NCBI RefSeq assembly: GCF_024198255.1
Contig: NZ_JAJVKW010000015.1
Coordinates: 124,001 to 188,000 of the forward strand
DNA: 64,000 bases
Reading direction: 5' to 3'
Source of the DNA: Myxococcus guangdongensis
Lineage (GTDB): Bacteria; Myxococcota; Myxococcia; Myxococcales; Myxococcaceae
The notes under the pieces are model-generated. The model had not been told where the DNA came from and searched no databases. It saw only the letters and a program-made list of their open reading frames with translations. Made by a program: the position numbers and the translations under genes. Positions 56,211 to 64,000 of the stretch are shown here, one piece after another. Each line of letters starts with the position of its first letter. Position 1 is the stretch's first letter.

Positions 56211-57479
56211 TCAGGGCCGACGCTCGGGGGCGCCGACGAGCCGTTCCTGCAACAGCCGGGTTGCTTGATGTGCGCTGAGGAGGCCCCCCTCCATCCAGCC
56301 ACCATGGGGTGTGTAGGCATCCGAGCAGGCGATGACACCATCGCGATGAAGCAAGGCCCCGGGTTGTCTGACCCTGGGCTCGAGGCTGAACTCCACGCCA
56401 TGTGACCAATGCTTGTGGAAATGGTCCTTGATGGGAGGCAGGGGCTTGCCGCCGAGGGGGAGGACCTGCTCCATGCAGGCGCGGACCTTGCTCAGATAGA
56501 CATCCTCGCCTTGCTCCACACAGTCACGCCAATAGGTGGCGTTCTCTCCGTCGGTGTAGAACTGGACGTATTTCCTGCCTTTGAAATAGAGCTTCCTCAA
56601 GGGGTTGTCGACCACCAGGACCTTGTCGGTCAACTGGAGGTCTCGCCACCAGGGGGTGTCGAAGGTCAAGAAGCCCTTGAACAAGGGAAGTGAGCCGTAT
56701 TGATGCGGACTCCAGCGGGTGGGGAATCCGAGATTGAGCCGTGACATGGCGGATGGTGGGATGGCCAGGATGAGGTGCCGCGCTCGATGGAACTGCGAGC
56801 TGCCTCGGTGGCTGAAGGCGAGCAGGTAGCTGTCTCCAAAGCGAGAGATGGAGTGCAGGCAGTGTTCCATCCGAAACTCGACCCGGTCGGACTGGGCCTG
56901 CTTCTGCAGTCGCGCCAGGAGCTGGCCGTAGCCCGCCGGTGCGTAGCGCCATTGGTTGCCTGTGTCGTCGAGCAGCCCCTGTGTCTCGGGGTGCTTCTTG
57001 ATGATGCCATAGGCCATGGACGCGGAGACCATGGGCAGGAGCAAGGCGTCATACCCCATGGCCTTGATGGTCCGCCTGGCCTCGCCTTCTCCCAGGTAGT
57101 GGCTGACGAAGCCCAGGAATGAATCATGCGGATGGGCTTCCAGCAGGCAGAGCAGCTCGAGCAGGGTGGCTCTGAGTCGTCCCTGTGTGTGGCCTTGGAA
57201 CTCCGCCTGGGTGAATGGATAGGTCTCATGTCGATGCTGGAAGCCGTGCATGAGGGCCTGGAAGCGTGGGTGCAGTTGCGGTGAGTAGCGTGCCGCGCCC
57301 AGTTCGGCGATTTCTCCGCAGTCGAGCTTTCTCGAGAGGATTCGGCCGCCCACGTGGGTGTTCAAGTCGAACACCTTGATGCTCAGGTGGTTGCTCGATG
57401 GCGCGGCCGCCAAACGGGCGGCGCAGGTCAGTCCGCCGATTCCGGCGCCAACGATGCAGATGTCCGAATGATGTGCCAT
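56211..57479 (-). CDS. vioA: L-tryptophan oxidase VioA
   Basis: 422 residues (Chromobacterium VioA 418). FAD-binding GAGIGG at residues 11-16, then VGGRILSRKLDCGEIAELGA, ARYSPQLHPRFQ, GYDALLLPMVSASMAYGI, HLILAIPPSAMS, YGSLPLFKGFLTF, VDNPLRKLYFKG and the C-terminal SDAYTPHGGWMEGGLLSA, all characteristic of VioA. It oxidises L-tryptophan to the indole-3-pyruvate imine with O2 and releases H2O2. First gene of the vioABCE operon. Start ATG at 57479; the frame extends upstream with low-complexity sequence not related to VioA. Confidence 0.97.
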   Translation of the reverse strand: MAHHSDICIVGAGIGGLTCAARLAAAPSSNHLSIKVFDLNTHVGGRILSRKLDCGEIAELGAARYSPQLHPRFQALMHGFQHRHETYPFTQAEFQGHTQGRLRATLLELLCLLEAHPHDSFLGFVSHYLGEGEARRTIKAMGYDALLLPMVSASMAYGIIKKHPETQGLLDDTGNQWRYAPAGYGQLLARLQKQAQSDRVEFRMEHCLHSISRFGDSYLLAFSHRGSSQFHRARHLILAIPPSAMSRLNLGFPTRWSPHQYGSLPLFKGFLTFDTPWWRDLQLTDKVLVVDNPLRKLYFKGRKYVQFYTDGENATYWRDCVEQGEDVYLSKVRACMEQVLPLGGKPLPPIKDHFHKHWSHGVEFSLEPRVRQPGALLHRDGVIACSDAYTPHGGWMEGGLLSAHQATRLLQERLVGAPERRP

Positions 57480-57792
57480 CTCAGCTTCAGGGTCCGAGGA
57501 GTGAGGCGGGTGTGGAACCCGATGGGACGAGGAGCGGCCTCGTTCATCCATGGAGCCTTCGGTGACGATGATTGGAATGGAGGCCGCTGGGGCCGGGAAA
57601 TAGCTCACGCCCGCCCGGTGGAGGCCACTGACCAGGGAGTACGATGAGAGCGTTGCTGAACGCCGCTTGGATGGTTGGAGGGGCATGTTCACGGACCCGG
57701 GGTACGAACCCATGCCCTGGGGACGCCACCGGAGGCCTGTGCTGAACACTCGCCGCCGTCCGGCGCGCGATGTGTCGAGAACCCGGGGCGGC
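57480..57792. other. Gene-free region upstream of vioA
   Basis: 313 bases between the start of vioA and the end of the GON-domain remnant. It must hold the operon promoter, but no convincing -35/-10 pair, operator palindrome or regulator gene is visible. Confidence 0.5.
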
Positions 57793-58233
57793 TCAGCGAT
57801 TGCTCGCGCTCGTGGGGCGAGGACCTCGCGAGGGGGGCGTCCGGAAAGCGAGCCGCAGGACGTTCTCGGGAGGGCCGATGCTCCCGCAGTAGCCGCCGTC
57901 TCGGAGGTTGACGATTTGGCTGCCCCTGAAGGTGGCCGTACCGCTCGGATTGAAGCCCGAGGTCTGGAATTGACCGGGCTCGATGCTGAACGGGGTCCCG
58001 GTCAGGTCGATGTTGCCTCGGCCGGTCTGTGAGTCATTGGCAACGCAGTCGCCCGCGGTGGCCAGCGGGGTGGCCTCGATGCGAGTGTCTCCGAAGCTCG
58101 CCCAGCCTTGGCGGACGGCGAAGGTGGTGTCGGAGAGCTCGAGCGTGAGGGTCGCGGGTTTGAAGCGCACCTTCTGGAACCAGGTGGTTTGCCATCCGTG
58201 GAGGCTCGCACGCGCCCATGGCCTCGCCGTGGC
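57793..58233 (-). pseudogene. 5'-truncated GON-domain protein remnant
   Basis: About 146 codons with a GON-domain C-terminal pattern: HGWQTTWFQKVRFKPATLTL, DTTFAVRQG, GDCVANDSQTGRGNIDLTGT, PFSIEPGQFQTSGF and GGYCGSIGPPENVLRL. Coding similarity runs right back to the stop codon of the upstream gene (58234-58236), which is in the same frame, and no start codon exists before GTG at the start of VRFKPA. So the 5' part of a larger exported protein has been lost. GON domains occur in large exported myxobacterial proteins and in animal ADAMTS enzymes. Confidence 0.65.
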
Positions 58234-59475
58234 TCAGTGCCAGGTGCCCGCGCCGACACCCCAGGCGAAGTAGCGACGGGACACATCGGCGAAGCCGCTG
58301 ACTCGCCACGAGGTGTCGGGCGACATCAGGCCGAAGACGGACCACTGGAACAGCCGCACCTCCGCGCCGACGGTGCCGTGCAGGCGCGGCCCGACGGTGT
58401 CGAAGCGGCTCGGCTCCAGGTAGCTGCCCGCGCGCAGCTGCAGGCGATTCTCGAGGGGCTCCAGCTCCGCGCCGATGCGAGGAGAGACCGACAGCCGCCG
58501 CCCCGAGCGCTCCAGCCGCTGCGACAGGAATGAGTCGAAGCCGATGGCGTTCGACACCGCGCCGCTGAACAGCACGGAGCCCGTCAGCAGCAGCTTGGAG
58601 CGGGGCAGGGCCTTGAAGCGCTCCGCGCGCTCAGGCCCCCACGGCATCTGGAGCGGGCGTGCACCGAACTGCCAGGCGATGCCCGCTTCGATTTCCCAGG
58701 GGAGCCTCACGGAGTCAGGCAGGTAGAGACCGGCGACCCGCACGTTGCCCGCGTCATCCGCGGTGGCGGGTCCGCCCGGCGTGAGGCTTCCCTTGACGGG
58801 CGCCCGGAGGGACAGCGCGGCGCGCAGCGGCAGGTCCATGGGCGTCCAGAGGGCCCCAGCCTCCACGTTGGCGCCGAGCATGGTGGCCAGCGTGTTGTTG
58901 GTGTCCTGGGCGGGGTTGATGTTCAGCGAAACCGCGCGCAGGCCCACGCCCACCACCAGCTCCGCCTCGAAGAAGCTGCGCGCGAGCTGGAGCTGGAAGC
59001 GCGTCATCCCCAGGTCGAGGACCTGGCCGTTCGCGTCCTGGCCCAGGGTGTAGTTCTGGATCGACGCGGCGCCGCCCACTCCCCAGGGACCCCACTGGAT
59101 GAGGCCTCCCAACTGGACGAAGACGAACTCCTCCTTGGCGAAGCCCACCGAACCGTTGTTGTCGAAGTCGGTGTCGCGCAGCGAGCTGGGGAACGTGAAG
59201 CCCGCGGACAGGTCGTAGTCCACGTGCTTCGACGAATAGAGCGAGCGCATGGCGGGCGCGGCGGTGTTGACGCTGATGCCCTCGACGCCCTCGGCGATGG
59301 GCGCATAGGCGCCCGACAGACCCGACACCCGCACTGGCGCCAGCACCGGGCCCTGGTACACGTCGATGGCGTAGTTCGAACCCGTCAGCGGTGGGTTGTC
59401 CGCGAGCGCCCCGCCACTGGAGGCCAGCACTGCCGCGATGATGAACCCGAGAAGAGAAGACGCGCGAGGAGGCAT
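58234..59475 (-). CDS. Predicted outer-membrane beta-barrel protein
   Basis: 413 residues from ATG MPPRASSLLG, which precedes a signal peptide ending SSGGALA. The mature part is a series of amphipathic beta strands with Gly/aromatic residues (VGGAASIQNYTLGQDANGQV, FFEAELVVGVGLRAVSLNIN, RLHGTVGAEVRLFQWSVFGL) and the C-terminal FADVSRRYFAWGVGAGTWH, typical of a barrel in the outer membrane. Function unknown. A start 27 bases upstream is possible. The GON-domain remnant follows it in the same frame. Confidence 0.8.
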   Translation of the reverse strand: MPPRASSLLGFIIAAVLASSGGALADNPPLTGSNYAIDVYQGPVLAPVRVSGLSGAYAPIAEGVEGISVNTAAPAMRSLYSSKHVDYDLSAGFTFPSSLRDTDFDNNGSVGFAKEEFVFVQLGGLIQWGPWGVGGAASIQNYTLGQDANGQVLDLGMTRFQLQLARSFFEAELVVGVGLRAVSLNINPAQDTNNTLATMLGANVEAGALWTPMDLPLRAALSLRAPVKGSLTPGGPATADDAGNVRVAGLYLPDSVRLPWEIEAGIAWQFGARPLQMPWGPERAERFKALPRSKLLLTGSVLFSGAVSNAIGFDSFLSQRLERSGRRLSVSPRIGAELEPLENRLQLRAGSYLEPSRFDTVGPRLHGTVGAEVRLFQWSVFGLMSPDTSWRVSGFADVSRRYFAWGVGAGTWH

Positions 59476-59577
59476 GGTCGTATCGCTCTCGCGAGGATAC
59501 ATGGCCAGGGGCGCCTGCTCGCTCCACGGTGGTGTCCCGGGGATGGACTTGTCCGAAAGTGGCGCGGTCCCGTGCGG

Positions 59578-60441
59578 TCAGCCGAGCGCCTTGGCGACGA
59601 CATCGCGCATGTTCATCGGCGCGCGACCGAGCAGCTCCGACAACGTGGGGTCGACCGCCGCGAACTCACCGTGACGGCTCGCGCGGTAGAGGCCCAGGGA
59701 GATGGCGACCACGTGCGAAGGCATGCCGGCCGCCTCCAGTCTCGCCTGCATCGCGTCTTCGGACACGGTGCCGCGACGCACCGGACGACCCAACACTTCT
59801 GAGGCGATAGCGCAGAGCGACTCGAAGTCCAGGGCTCGTGTCGCCGTGAGCGGCGGGGTCGGGCCTTCATACCGACCCTCGTTCGCCAGAACCACGGCGG
59901 CGGCCTCCGCGAGGTCCTCGTGCGTGGTCCAGGAGACCTGGCCATCCTCCGGTGCCTCGAAGACGCCCGTCTCCACGCTTCGCATCAGCAGCATCACCGC
60001 GCTCGCCGCGTAGAATCCATTGCGGAGCGCGGTCCACTGAAGGCCGGAGTCCTTCAGCAACTGCTCCGTCGCCGCGTGGTCGTGCATGGGAGGGAAGGCC
60101 GAGGAAGGGCTCGCGGCCATATGGCTGGTGTAGACGATGCGCTTCACGCCCGCGGCACGCGCGGCGTCGATGGCCGAGCGATGCTGCGCCAGGGTGTCCC
60201 CGCCATGGGCACGTGCATTGGAAGAGACGAGCAGGACCTGGGTCGCTCCCTCGAACGCGTGCACGAGGCTGGCTGGCTGGGCGAAGTCGCCCTGGCGCAC
60301 CCGAAGGCCCCTCGCGGCCAGCTCCTGGGCCTTCCCCGGGTCGCGGACGCTGACGGCGACCCGCTCCACGGGCACCCGGGTGATGAGCCTCTCCACGATG
60401 AGGCGGCCGAGCCGCCCCGTTGCTCCGGTCACGACGATCAT
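59578..60441 (-). CDS. NmrA/atypical-SDR family NAD(P)-binding oxidoreductase
   Basis: 287 residues. N-terminal Rossmann motif VVTGATGRLGRLIVERL, then VRQGDFAQPASLVHAFEGAT, VLLVSSNAR and VKRIVYTSHMAAS, as in QorB/NmrA-like proteins. The classical SDR catalytic Tyr-x3-Lys is absent, as is usual in this group, so it may be a quinone reductase (QorB-like) or a redox sensor. Start ATG at 60441 has GGAGG seven bases ahead. Divergent from the TetR gene with a palindromic operator between (60466-60487). Confidence 0.9.
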   Translation of the reverse strand: MIVVTGATGRLGRLIVERLITRVPVERVAVSVRDPGKAQELAARGLRVRQGDFAQPASLVHAFEGATQVLLVSSNARAHGGDTLAQHRSAIDAARAAGVKRIVYTSHMAASPSSAFPPMHDHAATEQLLKDSGLQWTALRNGFYAASAVMLLMRSVETGVFEAPEDGQVSWTTHEDLAEAAAVVLANEGRYEGPTPPLTATRALDFESLCAIASEVLGRPVRRGTVSEDAMQARLEAAGMPSHVVAISLGLYRASRHGEFAAVDPTLSELLGRAPMNMRDVVAKALG

Positions 60442-60465
60442 CCGACTGCCTCCAGGTGTTATCAA

Positions 60466-60487
60466 TGGAAACGGATTATCGTTTCCA
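60466..60487. promoter_or_regulatory. Palindromic operator for the TetR regulator
   Basis: TGGAAACG (60466-60473), centre GATTAT, CGTTTCCA (60480-60487): perfect 8-bp arms, 22 bases in all. A half site GGAAACG follows at 60491-60497. It lies in the 123-base gap between two divergent genes, the standard position for a TetR operator that represses both. Confidence 0.65.
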
Positions 60488-60564
60488 GCGGAAACGTAGG
60501 GCTCGTTATCGACGATGTCAATGTCCCGTTAGCGGTGATTCTGGCCGCGTGCTATCCCCGTGAA

Positions 60565-61290
60565 ATGACGGACCGGGAGAAGCTCGCCGACGAGGCCGAG
60601 GCGGGCTCGGATGTGCGCATCCGCATCATCGAGGCCGCGGCCGAGCTCATCGCCACGGGAGGGCCGGATGCGGTGACGACGCGCGCGGTCGCCTCCGCGG
60701 CCGGCGTGCAGGCACCGACGCTGTACCGGCTCTTCGGCGACAAGCGGGGCCTCGTCGGCGCGGTCATCGAGCATGTGATGAAGCGCTACGTGTCGGAGAA
60801 GGCCACGCGGCGGCCGCACCCCGACCCGCTCCAGGACTTCCGCGATGGATGGGACATGCACGTGGCGTTTGGCCTCGGCCACCCCGGTCTGTTCGCGCTG
60901 ATGAGCAGCGACCCCTATCTGTCGTCGCACTCGCCGGCCCTCGGCGATGGGGCGGCGGTGCTGCGCAGGCGCATCCGGAACATCGCGCTCGCGGGGCGGC
61001 TGCGGGTCAGCGAGGAGCGTGCGTTCGGTCTGGTGTCGGCGATGGGCACCGGGGCCGTGCTGATGCTGCTGGCCCAGCCCGAGGACCAACGAGACCTCGG
61101 GCTCGCCGAAGCCGCGCGTGAGGCGGTGGTGGCCGCGATTTCGAATGAGGGCGAGTCCCCGGCGAGCACGGATGCCCGCGCCGTCGCCACGGTCATGCGC
61201 GCATCCATGGAGGGGCTCCAGGGCGTGCTCTCGCCCGGCGAAAGCCTGCTGCTGCACGAGTTGCTCAAGCGCATCGCGGACGCGCGGTGA
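60565..61290 (+). CDS. TetR-family transcriptional regulator
   Basis: 241 residues. The N-terminal HTH contains RIIEAAAELIATGGPDAVTT and ASAAGVQAPTLYRLFGDKRG, the TetR signature; the C-terminal helical ligand domain is less conserved. Start ATG MTDREKLADE chosen because no family-like sequence lies upstream. It is divergent from the NmrA-like oxidoreductase gene, and the shared palindrome at 60466-60487 implies ligand-responsive repression of both. Confidence 0.93.
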   Translation: MTDREKLADEAEAGSDVRIRIIEAAAELIATGGPDAVTTRAVASAAGVQAPTLYRLFGDKRGLVGAVIEHVMKRYVSEKATRRPHPDPLQDFRDGWDMHVAFGLGHPGLFALMSSDPYLSSHSPALGDGAAVLRRRIRNIALAGRLRVSEERAFGLVSAMGTGAVLMLLAQPEDQRDLGLAEAAREAVVAAISNEGESPASTDARAVATVMRASMEGLQGVLSPGESLLLHELLKRIADAR

Positions 61291-61456
61291 CAGCCGGTCG
61301 AGTGATGCCTTTGCCTCGCGCCGCCGCGCAACGGCCCTCGTCATGGTCGCCCCAAGCCCGGACGGTGCCGTTCGACTTCAGCGCCGATGACAGTCTTCAG
61401 AAGGCAGGGCGGCGCGCGTACAGTGGTTGAACACCGCGCACCGGGGGAGTCTCGCC

Positions 61457-62818
61457 TTGTCCCATCGTTCCCGACGACTGTTGACGACGGTCCTGGGCAT
61501 GCTCCTCTCGTGGAGCCTTCCCTCGCCGTCATGGGCCCAGACGCCCACCCCGGAGGCGCCTCCGCGCATCGCCCTGCGCGCCGCGCGACTCTTCGATGGG
61601 AAGCGTGACAAGGCCCTGCCGGACGCGGTCGTGCTCATCGAGGGCTCGCGCATCCAGGCCGTGGGCAGCGGACTGCCCATCCCGGCGGGGACACGCGTCC
61701 TGGACCTGGGCGACGTCACCCTGTTGCCTGGGCTCATCGACTCGCACTCGCACCTGCTGCTGGAGGTCGATGCGGAGAGTGGCGACTCGCTCGGGCCTCT
61801 CTTCCAGCAGAGCACCGCCGAGCGTGCGCTGCTGGGCGCGAAGCTGGGCCGTGAGATGCTCGAGGCGGGAATCACGACGGTGAGAGACCTCGGCAACTCC
61901 GGGCTCAACGGGGACGTGGCGCTGCGCAACGCCATCCAGCGTGGCTGGGTGAAGGGGCCGCGCATCTCCGCCAGCACCCGCGCGCTCGCGCCGCATGGCG
62001 GTCAGTTCCCCACGCTCCAGGTCCCGGCGCAGCCCCTCATCGAGCAGGAGTACGTCACCGTCTCCGGCGTGGAGGAGGCCCGGCGCGCCGTGCGTCAGGC
62101 CATCGCTGACGGCGCGGATTGCATCAAGGTCATCGTCGACAACGGACACAACCTCCTCTCGTTGGAGGAGATGAAGGTCATCGTCGAGGAGGCCCACCGC
62201 AAGACGCGGCCCGTGGCGGCGCACACCACTCTCGACGAGAGCATCCGCGTGGCGGTCCAGGCGGGCGTCGACTCCATCGAACATGGGTACTCCCTTCCCG
62301 ATGACGTGGTGGCGCCCATGGTCCGCAAGCGCATCTTCCTGGTGCCCACCGACGGCCCGTTGGAGGTCTGTGATTCCTTCGAGGCCCGGGGAGGCGATGT
62401 GGAGCGCCAGCGCAAGATGAAGGAGCGCTGCAGGAGGAACCTCACCAAGGCCCAGGAGCGCCTCCGCCGCGCGGTGGCCGCGGGCGTCCGGGTGGCCGCC
62501 GGTTCGGACATGTACCTGGGGATGCCAGGGCTGACGCGAGGGCAGGCCAGCGTGAAGTGGTTCATCGCCTATGCCGAGGCGGGCCTGAAGCCCGTGGACA
62601 TCCTGCGCGCCGCGACGGTGAACGCGGCGGAGCTGCTGCGGATGCAGGACCAGCTCGGCTCCGTCGAGCCGAACAAGCTCGCGGACCTGGTCGCGGTGGA
62701 GGGAGACCCGCTGAAGGACATCCACGCGCTGAAGCAGGTGAGGTTCGTGATGAAGGACGGCCAGGTGGTCCTGGACACACGGGCTCCGCGACAACAGGTG
62801 GATGCCGCGACACGGTGA
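61457..62818 (+). CDS. Exported metal-dependent amidohydrolase (imidazolonepropionase-like)
   Basis: 453 residues from a TTG at 61457 with GGAG seven bases upstream, giving a signal peptide with hydrophobic core LLTTVLGMLLSWSL and cleavage after SWA. TIM-barrel amidohydrolase motifs: HxH in LIDSHSHLLLE, Lys in IKVIVDNG, His in VAAHTTLDE, His in IEHGYSLPDD and Asp in AAGSDMYLG. Close relatives act as prolidase-like or Xaa-Arg/Pro dipeptidases and related peptide or lactam hydrolases; the substrate is not assigned. It probably works in the periplasm. An upstream TTG at 61427 lacks a ribosome site. Confidence 0.9.
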   Translation: MSHRSRRLLTTVLGMLLSWSLPSPSWAQTPTPEAPPRIALRAARLFDGKRDKALPDAVVLIEGSRIQAVGSGLPIPAGTRVLDLGDVTLLPGLIDSHSHLLLEVDAESGDSLGPLFQQSTAERALLGAKLGREMLEAGITTVRDLGNSGLNGDVALRNAIQRGWVKGPRISASTRALAPHGGQFPTLQVPAQPLIEQEYVTVSGVEEARRAVRQAIADGADCIKVIVDNGHNLLSLEEMKVIVEEAHRKTRPVAAHTTLDESIRVAVQAGVDSIEHGYSLPDDVVAPMVRKRIFLVPTDGPLEVCDSFEARGGDVERQRKMKERCRRNLTKAQERLRRAVAAGVRVAAGSDMYLGMPGLTRGQASVKWFIAYAEAGLKPVDILRAATVNAAELLRMQDQLGSVEPNKLADLVAVEGDPLKDIHALKQVRFVMKDGQVVLDTRAPRQQVDAATR

Positions 62819-62910
62819 AGGGGCGGGCCTCGGATATCTCATTTCAGACAGACATCGGATGCATGCGACGCATGTGTCTGCGTGGGCGCGTATTGCGGCT
62901 TTTGCGGGGA

Positions 62911-62916
62911 TATAAT
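62911..62916 (+). promoter_or_regulatory. TATAAT -10 element placed for a leaderless mRNA
   Basis: A perfect TATAAT ends seven bases before the ATG at 62924, so transcription would start at or next to the A of the start codon. No ribosome site precedes the ATG. The -35 region is weak (GCGTAT at 62888-62893). Confidence 0.45.
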
Positions 62917-62923
62917 CCCAGGC

Positions 62924-64000
62924 ATGAGAGAGCCATCCAGCACACGAGCGGCGGCTTGGAGTCTGGCCATCTTGGGGTTGTTCATCGGCGCCTGTGGGAA
63001 CGCGCCCCAAGCTCATCACGATGAATCGCCGCCTGTGGCTTCGTCGACTGCGACGCCCCTGGCCCCAGTGGTCCCGCTCTTCGACGCCAGCACCCCGCTG
63101 GAGCCCGCGTTGGTGGTGGATACGCCCACGGCGCTCATCACCCGCCTGGCGGACCGGTCGAGAGACCGCCACGCGCGTGAGTCACAATTCCAGAGCTACG
63201 AGCACTACCTGCCGCTGTACTTCGAGTACCGCACGTACAGCATCGAGGTCATCGACAGGGTCGCCAAGGGTGGCAACGACATCACCGTCAACATCACCTC
63301 GCTCTGGCCCCTGGACACGCCGGACTTCCGCGCCTTCTACCAAGGCCAGGCGGTGCTCTCTCAATACTGGTTCAACGTGGACATGGCGCAGGTGGACCCC
63401 CTGCGCTACACGGCCACCCTCAATTACAACGCGAAGGAGAACCGGCGGCTCCAGGTGGGCGACCGCATGGAGATTGAAATCAGCCCCTTCATGCTCCCGC
63501 CCGTCGTGGGACGCGCCAACTATTACGGCACGGCGTTCCTCTACCTCGTGGGCCAGGGCGGCATGGTGCCCTGGGAGGGACGGGGCTCGAACCTGGACTC
63601 GTTCCCCCTCCCGGAGACCGCGTGGCTGGGGGGGCGTACGACGCTGGGCTACAACTACTCGAGCGAGCCGGCGCACCTGTTCAAGCAGATGGCGACGAAC
63701 CTGGCGCCTGTGAATGCGCAGCCGTTCGTCGAGGGCCGGCGCCTTCATCACACCGACTTCGCGGATGGCTCCCACTCGGAGGCCGGCAACCCGAGCCTCA
63801 CCGCGCAGCAGAACAAGCTCGGACCCTCCTATATCGCGCGCAGCTGCGTGGCCTGTCACATCAACAATGGCCGCGCGCTTCCGCCCGACCCGGCGACGTC
63901 CGTGTACACCGTGCGGTTCCATGTGAACGCCGCGCCCTGGGCGGACGTGCACTATCGGCTCAACGGTGGCGGGCAGCAGAGCTTCCGGATGGCGCGTGAC
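62924..64000 (+). CDS. Lipoprotein, di-haem oxidoreductase-like, truncated by window end
   Basis: The frame is open for 359 codons to the last base. The start MREPSSTRAAAWSL leads into a lipoprotein signal ending LFIGAC. A unique N-terminal half (~30-280) has aromatic-rich beta segments (EHYLPLYFEYRTYSIEVIDR). Around residue 307 there is a c-type haem site CVACH in YIARSCVACHINNGRALPPD, matching the first haem motif of the di-haem oxidoreductase (DUF1111-like) family; the second haem would lie beyond the window. Predicted to carry electrons or act as a peroxidase-like enzyme outside the cytoplasm. Confidence 0.75.
   Translation, partial: MREPSSTRAAAWSLAILGLFIGACGNAPQAHHDESPPVASSTATPLAPVVPLFDASTPLEPALVVDTPTALITRLADRSRDRHARESQFQSYEHYLPLYFEYRTYSIEVIDRVAKGGNDITVNITSLWPLDTPDFRAFYQGQAVLSQYWFNVDMAQVDPLRYTATLNYNAKENRRLQVGDRMEIEISPFMLPPVVGRANYYGTAFLYLVGQGGMVPWEGRGSNLDSFPLPETAWLGGRTTLGYNYSSEPAHLFKQMATNLAPVNAQPFVEGRRLHHTDFADGSHSEAGNPSLTAQQNKLGPSYIARSCVACHINNGRALPPDPATSVYTVRFHVNAAPWADVHYRLNGGGQQSFRMARD

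Overview
The window is high-GC DNA with the marks of a myxobacterium (Myxococcota; Myxococcus/Corallococcus/Archangium-like). These marks are an ECF-type sigma factor overlapping a Ser/Thr kinase-TPR gene, HEAT-repeat and SUFU-domain proteins, many small lipoproteins, GON-domain and MYXO-CTERM-like sequences, and many LysR-controlled oxidoreductase cassettes. The genus is an inference. No rRNA, tRNA, CRISPR array or insertion sequence was seen.

Layout. 1-714: end of a heavy-metal RND pump. 780-6726: half-size EamA transporter, LysR/pirin pair, a hypothetical protein, a cupin-monooxygenase fusion lipoprotein, and a LysR/Old Yellow Enzyme pair. 6881-10559: lipoprotein with a degenerate ChaN/Tiki-like domain, SUFU-domain protein, HEAT-repeat protein. 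10857-16703: zinc alcohol dehydrogenase, cupin, another cupin-like protein, a large sensor kinase and a subtilase. 16851-23151: a czcCBA-type metal efflux operon headed by a small Cys/His-rich exported protein. 23323-24157: a TMEM165/GDT1 transporter behind a very probable yybP-ykoY manganese riboswitch. 24170-27622: LysR, a frameshifted MFS exporter and an alpha/beta hydrolase lipoprotein. 27712-28390: a decayed heavy-metal RND pump. 28357-33991: lipoproteins, sigma factor and kinase. 34152-36667: XRE/DUF2975 pair diverging from an ABC exporter. 36729-42828: phosphatase, two-component system, PepSY-like protein and unknowns. 42995-45766: GH5 endoglucanase and M23 peptidase. 45853-51208: LysR diverging from an orphan HAE1 RND pump, then an aldo/keto reductase.

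The main find is at 51220-57479 on the minus strand: a four-gene violacein-type operon, vioA-vioB-vioC-vioE, in the order known from Chromobacterium but with vioD missing exactly between vioC and vioE. VioA, VioB and VioE should convert L-tryptophan to prodeoxyviolaceinic acid and VioC should oxidise it, so the predicted pigment is deoxyviolacein rather than violacein, unless a VioD is encoded elsewhere. The cluster has visibly lower GC than its surroundings and lies beside a truncated GON-domain gene, which suggests acquisition by transfer.

57793-64000: the GON remnant, an outer-membrane protein, an NmrA-type reductase diverging from a TetR regulator across a clean 22-bp palindrome, an exported amidohydrolase, and a probably leaderless di-haem oxidoreductase-like lipoprotein that runs off the end. 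Regulation throughout appears local: five LysR genes, four of them divergent from a neighbouring enzyme or transporter gene, one TetR, one XRE, two sensor kinases and one riboswitch.
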